In this document: piece by piece, positions 59,006 through 64,000 of the stretch | Layout of the letters: every line of letters begins with the position of its first letter | Numbering within the stretch: the stretch's first letter is position 1 | From: Blumeriella jaapii | Lineage: Eukaryota; Ascomycota; Leotiomycetes; Helotiales; Drepanopezizaceae | Assembly (NCBI GenBank): GCA_009599575.1 | Contig: VWND01000002.1 | Span: forward strand, 1,054,001 to 1,118,000 | Length of the DNA stretch: 64,000 nt | Direction: 5' to 3' | Made by a program: the position numbers and the translations under genes | Notes under the pieces: generated by a model | Seen by the model: only the letters and a program-made list of their open reading frames with translations | Database searches by the model: none | Told to the model about the DNA's origin: nothing

Positions 59006-61046
59006 AGGCTCGGCATCGAAATCGCCTCGCTAGTACTCTGACGTGTCTAGGTGGCTTGTGGAGTACGGCGTGCAATGTTGTTTTCGGACTGGGTACTGCA
59101 CAAATCATGTCACATGTGATGGAGGATATCTTTGGACTACTGTGCCTTGATGGGATGGTTCACTCTTAACTGGGTATGGATCGAACGGATATGGGGAGTA
59201 TCTAGGCTCTACGGCCGAAGACTGGAGGGCCGAGAGACCGCAATTAAGGCGTATGGCAGTGAGGTTGGGTATGCTTGTGGCAACGGGTCTTGTAATTAGA
59301 CTTTTGGTCATTTTAGCACAGGTCTCGATCTAAGCCTGCATCTTAACGTCCGTTAGACGCAACGGTTAGAAACTTATTTTGGCATTTCAGAATGTAAGGT
59401 TTAGGCTTATCACCTCGAGTTTTGCGTCTGATCCTCGCCCACAAAAATTAGAAGAAGCACAAAGGGAAAGAGAGCGAGAGAGGCAACGATACGTACATTT
59501 TACGAGATTGTATCGCAAAGCCTTAGATATTTACGTCGGTACTTCCTCCCATATGGCAAGATGCTAGCCGACCCTATAAATGAATGAGGTACATACAGGG
59601 TAATTTCTCAACAAATTTGACGCCTCTACAAAGGCACGCTGGGCAGATTATAAGTCAACCGCATATTGGTTATATCAGGCTACTAATCTCAAATCACTAG
59701 GGAACGACATGCTCTTAGTCATGAGTGGAAAGCTGATAGAGGTTGCAACATCATGGTAGACTTGAATGGCGGACTACCTGGTCGTGTGTTCTTCCGTTTT
59801 AGGAAGCAATGTTGCCGGCTGGGATGAAAATCAACTGGTATACAAGAAAGACCCAGAATCGACGCACTGTACCGCAGATGGAGGTCGAGCGAATCAAATC
59901 AGATTTACAGTAGAAGAAGTGTTTCCTCGTTTGATGTATCCAGAAGCGAGGGGCCACAACAGTCACGAAAACCAGTCCTGGCACGTCTTAGTGCCAGCAA
60001 AGGCACGCAAGCGTTCCTTACATAACACCCGCACTCCTGATCTGAGATCTCGAGCCCAATTGACAAGTTCTAGGAATCTCAAGACATACTGTAACATGAA
60101 GAGGACCGAAGCTTCTTACCTCACACCATTAATATTCAAGGTCATATACAGAGCCGAGTTTCAAGAAGGTCGAACATTGATGAACTGAAAAAGCACAAAT
60201 GTAGCATCACTGCCTGACGACTGCTGCGAAATGTCCTAGATCTTGCTTAATTTCGTCTGAATATTAAAATTCGTAGCACAATTTCGACAATTCACAAAAG
60301 GCGATGTTTAAGAGCATTCAAACAATGTTGGAGTCTCCGGATCAAGTCTATCCTTTTCTGAATTTTGTGCTGAAGCAGCTTATATCACGTACGATTGAAT
60401 ACCTTCGTTGACACTGATAGATGGCATTAAAAATCTCTAAAGAAAGAAGCGTAAAGGAAAGCCATTGGCACTGGTGACTATTCCCCAAAAACAAACAATC
60501 AGCTATACGTGCAAGGTCCCATAGCCAGGAACTAGCAAAATCATCGAACTCAACATGCAATGTTTTTTGAGCCCGCCGGCCAGATGCTTCTACCCATGGA
60601 ATCGGTCCCTATTCAGGTCAAAGAAGACAATATTTGAGACATCAATATGGTAGTATTGCTGGTGTCTAGGAAGCAATAGTCTAGTTGTGGTGTCGTATGA
60701 TATTTGAATGCCTAGTGCATTTCCTCACGTGACAACAGCCCTTCTCCGTACCCTTTATTCCCACATAAACGTTACACGGTGAGTTTGCGAGTTAGAATCA
60801 ACATTTGTACTGAGACTTCTAAGGATACTTATTAGAAATAGTAATTTTCGACTGAAAATGACTAATCGGAAAACAACAAAGATGATCAAGTTGTGGTTTG
60901 AGGGTTGCGAGTGATTTGACATGCGGCCGCGTTTCGGCTCGGAACAATAATCTGCCACCATGGCTTCTTGTCTTATAAGTTCAATTTTCTTCCACCAACC
61001 TTGAAGGAATCCACAACAACCTTTCCGAAAGTCCTTGAGCGACGTG
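59006..61046. other. Intergenic between the two BTB genes
   Basis: About 2 kb. A 140-codon plus-strand ORF (59766-60188) has no recognisable domain. Otherwise short ORFs, A/T-rich. No repeat arrays. Confidence 0.5.
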
Positions 61047-62215
61047 ATGATGATAATGGCCGTTGAACAAATTGTCTTCGATCCAGATGGTGACCTTCTA
61101 CTGCGTTTCACATACCCACTACTGGATGACGAAGGAAAATCCGAGGTGACACTGAAAGATGATACTTCGACGCTTTCCATCCTCACACAAACTGTGGACT
61201 CAAACGAGTTATCGGGGGATGATGTAGCCCCGCCGGTGAAGGCAGTGGACATGTTGGTCTCTTCTAAACACCTGAGCTTAGCTTCGCCCGTCTTCAAGGC
61301 TATGCTACGAGGAAGCTTTCAAGAGAGTCAAATTCTGCGAGAGTTAGGCATGGTCGATATCCCACTTCCCGACGATGATCCAGTGCATTTCGAAATACTT
61401 CTCAATATCATTCATGGCTATCCGAAAAAAGTACCTACGAAAGTGGATCTTGTGACCATGACAGGCCTGGCCATCTTAGTCGATAAGTACCAGATGGCGG
61501 ATGTTGTGTACATGTATAAGACGCTATGGATCCAAGAACTGAAGAGTGACCTGCCCAAAGTGTTCACTACGAACCAAGCAATGCTCTCCTGGCTCACTGT
61601 AGCGTGGGTGTTCCAGCTATCAGATGAGTTTACGCAGATTACCAAGCTTGCTGGGCAATCCTGCTCAGGCATACTAGAGATACCGCCAGGATGGAATCTA
61701 CCTATACCTGACTACCTGTTAGGTAGAGAACTTCTTTCTACTAGCCTCGAGTCAAATTCGCTAATGTCGCTATAGCACGTATCGATTCACAGAGAATTAA
61801 CGCTATCAAAATGGTGACGGATGTTATTCAGAGCTTGATTACCGCTGCGTCAAGCTCAATTCCCCTTTGTGGTGAGACCAACTGTCGTTGTGTCTGTGAA
61901 ACTTATTTTGAACCGAATAAAAACCCCGTCCTCAACAGAGCAGTCTGCGACGGAACAATGCTCGGAACTCTTCTGAAAGCTGCCTCTTCAGCCGCGTTGT
62001 ATCCACTTCCCCAGCCACCGTACACGGGTATGAGCTTCCTTGTTGTGTTATTGAAGGCCAAAAATCTTAAGGTCGTCTCTCTATGTGAGGGAGACAAATC
62101 CAAATTTCCTCCTTCCAGGCCTGCTCATGGCCAAATGTACTACATCGAGCGTCGGGTCGACTCCATTCTCTCTGGATCGTTCGGACTTGATCTGAAAACA
62201 GTAGCTCCAATGTGA
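61047..62215 (+). CDS. BTB/POZ-domain protein 2 (paralogue of the upstream gene)
   Basis: Exon 1 (61047-61722) and exon 2 (61776-62215), split by a 53-bp intron (donor GTAGAG, branch GCTAATG, acceptor TATAG); 371 residues. The BTB core reads MLVSSKHLSLASPVFKAMLR, followed by HFEILLNIIHGYPKKVPTKV and GLAILVDKYQMADVVYMYK. The second half (CDGTMLGTLLKAASSAALYP, PLPQPPYTGMSF) matches the first BTB gene (CDGLILGTLLKSASSVGLWP, PLPEPPYMGMSI), so the two are related along their length. In this gene the segment corresponding to the neighbour's doubtful splice site is encoded without an intron. The first ATG is 61047; ATGs at 61050 and 61056 are also possible starts. Likely an adaptor or interaction protein; no specific role can be given. 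Confidence 0.85.
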
Positions 62216-63510
62216 TACTTACACCAACTTCTTGGCCCGGGCGATAGTACTGGAGTAAGGTTCGTAATCAGCGCTCCTCGAAATCAACTGTGCGACGTCT
62301 GACTTCTTCTCAGGTGCACACACATAGTCGATTTCCAGTCCAATGGAAGACTAGATCACTCTAATTTTCCGGTATTTCAAGTTACAGTCTCAAACGACTA
62401 CACCTGCAGCCCTGCTTCTTCAGACCATGGCTCCGTGAGACTTCTCAGTTGGAGGTCCTGCTGAGCAGGTACCTCGGTACTCACCGAGACCGCGGGCTTG
62501 AGGTTCAGAACCGAGACTTTGAAACGCCGGTGTTCCTTTCGATCACCCATCTGAACGATGACTTTCGGCATCAGCTTAGACGAGAGCGGTCTGCACGGCG
62601 AGAAAAAGCCGGTGGATCTTGATATAGCACAGGACAGGAATTCCGAGGCTCATCAAGCGAGTCCAGGCCAGGTAGCCTACCTACAGAGTACCTACCTAGG
62701 TACCTAGGCAGCATTAACACGATGCTCTAACTACACCTCACTCCCTTTTCGTCAAAAGCCCAAGTGTTTCAATCCCTCGATCACAACTAGACGCCATCCA
62801 GGTCAGTCCGGTTCGCCAAATTCAAGCCTCTAACGACTCACCTAAGAAACACCTACCTACCTACCACTCTTCGATTCTTTTTCTGCGCACTAGTCTGTCG
62901 ACCGCGATCGCGACGAATATCAAACTGTCGGGTCACAACGGAGAGGATCCGAATCTTCTGGTTCCAAGGGTCGCATTGCATCTGGGGAGAGGAGCTGTTT
63001 TAGGACGCAATGGCAGACTACCTGTGTGATCGATTCGGCATAGGCCTGCTTATCACGTTCTAATCACATGATCTGATTTGGTACATCCCACAAAGGTTCC
63101 TTCACCAGCAAAACCTAGGACGTTTCCACCAACCTGATGATTGATTATCATCCCCTGCCTAACCCCCGAGAGATTCGCTACTGCTGGCCTGTACTGCATA
63201 CCTGCCTTTATGCATGCATGCATAGCCTAGGCCGGCCTCCGAATCGAAAGACCCCCTGATCAATACAAGCGAGAGACCAACAACAAATCCCGCAGCAGGA
63301 GAGAGAGCAATGGCTTCATGGGATCTTTCCTCCCTCCCGATACTAGTTCGGATCCTGTTCTAGATCCCCAGGGCTCGGCCAGTGCATGTCGTCTCACGGC
63401 GATGTCGGAATGGGTAGTCAAAAAAGTACATCCAATTCACGGCTATCCTATACTCGTAGACGATTCCTCCATTCCACGTCTCTCCGCCCCCACGCCCTCG
63501 GAATGAAGAT
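62216..63510. other. Intergenic between BTB gene 2 and isocitrate lyase
   Basis: About 1.3 kb. CTACCTAC/TAGGTACC palindromic repeats at about 62671-62709 and again near 62849-62862; GCATGCATGCATAG near 63210-63225. No supported gene. Confidence 0.55.
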
Positions 63511-64000
63511 TTAATGGAACTGGTCCTCCGTGACACCCTTGCCCATCGCACTCGTGCTCGACACACCACCCTGCACCATCTTCAACAGCTCGTCCACGTA
63601 GTTGGCCCCAGACCACTTCTGGTGCTTCACCACGTCGACGCCGCCGTCCATCTCGGGCTCCTGCACCAGCTCGCCGTACGCGCGCATGCCCTGCTTGCTG
63701 TACGCCTTGGCAAACTGGTCTGAGATCAGCGCTGTCGTGTGCAGGCCCGCCAGCGTGATGAATTGCCAGCAGTAGCCGAGCTTCGACAGCCGCTTGATGT
63801 ACGTCTCCTGCTCCGCGCGCGGCATGGCCGACTTCCAGTTGAAGGACGGCGACAGGTTATACGCCAGCTTCTGCTCCGGGTACACGGCGTGGACGCCCTT
63901 AGCGAACTGCTCCGCCTGTGCGTAGTCCGGCAACTTGCTCTCCATCCAGATGGCGTCACAGTAAGGCGCGTAAGCTATCGCCCGGTTGATGGCGCACTCG
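63511..64000 (-). CDS. ICL1: Isocitrate lyase, 3' end (truncated by window edge)
   Basis: Glyoxylate-cycle enzyme splitting isocitrate into succinate and glyoxylate, needed for growth on acetate and fatty acids and usually peroxisomal/glyoxysomal in fungi. Only the C-terminal 160 or so residues are in the window. They contain [80 protein letters not shown] and the ending [11 protein letters not shown], all typical of isocitrate lyase. The catalytic KKCGH loop lies upstream, outside the window. The frame is open to base 64000. No classical SKL peroxisomal tail. Methylisocitrate lyase is a related alternative, but the [11 protein letters not shown] and TEDQF pattern fits isocitrate lyase better. 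Confidence 0.95.
   Translation of the reverse strand, partial: ECAINRAIAYAPYCDAIWMESKLPDYAQAEQFAKGVHAVYPEQKLAYNLSPSFNWKSAMPRAEQETYIKRLSKLGYCWQFITLAGLHTTALISDQFAKAYSKQGMRAYGELVQEPEMDGGVDVVKHQKWSGANYVDELLKMVQGGVSSTSAMGKGVTEDQFH

Noticed and set aside
59766..60188. 140-codon plus-strand ORF beginning MADYLVV, with a similar ATGGCAGACTACCTG at about 63009
   Set aside because: The 15-base similarity does not extend in either direction and neither ORF shows a domain; treated as coincidence.

Overview
The window is nuclear DNA of a filamentous ascomycete (Pezizomycotina). Protein-coding genes lie on both strands and are interrupted by short introns (about 45-150 bp) with GT..AG ends and frequent CTAAC/CTGAC-like branch sites. 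The gene set is typical of this group: a HET-domain gene, fungal F-box genes with Cys-rich C-termini, BTB genes, VTC1, neutral trehalase, isocitrate lyase and a Rsp5-type HECT ligase. The style suggests Dothideomycetes or a near relative, but the species cannot be named from sequence alone. No bacterial, viral, CRISPR or intact transposon signature was seen. Exon models were rebuilt by hand; reading frames close across every stated junction unless noted.

Layout. 0-2.7 kb: cytosolic tryptophanyl-tRNA synthetase (minus) and a PRELI/MSF1 (Ups1-like) lipid-transfer protein (plus), divergent. 2.7-6.2 kb: mostly empty, with one possible small two-exon gene and a hairpin with a GAAA loop. 6.2-10.3 kb: an Nramp metal transporter and a CaCA-type cation/Ca2+ exchanger. 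10.8-15.5 kb: two small multi-exon F-box genes on either side of a decayed iron-type alcohol dehydrogenase/maleylacetate reductase pseudogene. 16.8-19.9 kb: Tctex-type dynein light chain and VTC1 (divergent), then an Alba-domain protein. 19.9-28.8 kb: a nearly 9 kb gene-poor block with long poly-G/poly-C tracts and many short GTACAGTAC palindromes. 28.8-43.4 kb: an AHC1-like zinc-finger protein, a Pab2-like RNA-binding protein, the Rsp5/HulA ubiquitin ligase, an MFS sugar transporter and an unnamed fungal protein. 43.8-50.1 kb: a HET-domain gene and a family-2 glycosyltransferase resembling the fungal GT2 proteins linked to surface growth. 54.3-64 kb: neutral trehalase, two related BTB genes, and the 3' end of isocitrate lyase running off the window.

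The genes are mainly housekeeping and do not form an obvious biosynthetic cluster. The items most worth a second look are lesions. Three genes within about 11 kb (33.5, 42.8 and 44.6 kb) each need one base removed to restore a conserved frame. One BTB gene lacks the AG at the position its homology demands for a splice acceptor. The alcohol dehydrogenase copy is clearly dead. The clustered single-base insertions could be assembly errors, so raw-read checks come first. The other unusual feature is the intergenic repeat landscape: GTAC/CTGTAC palindromes, TAGG/GTGGG arrays and homopolymeric G or C tracts.
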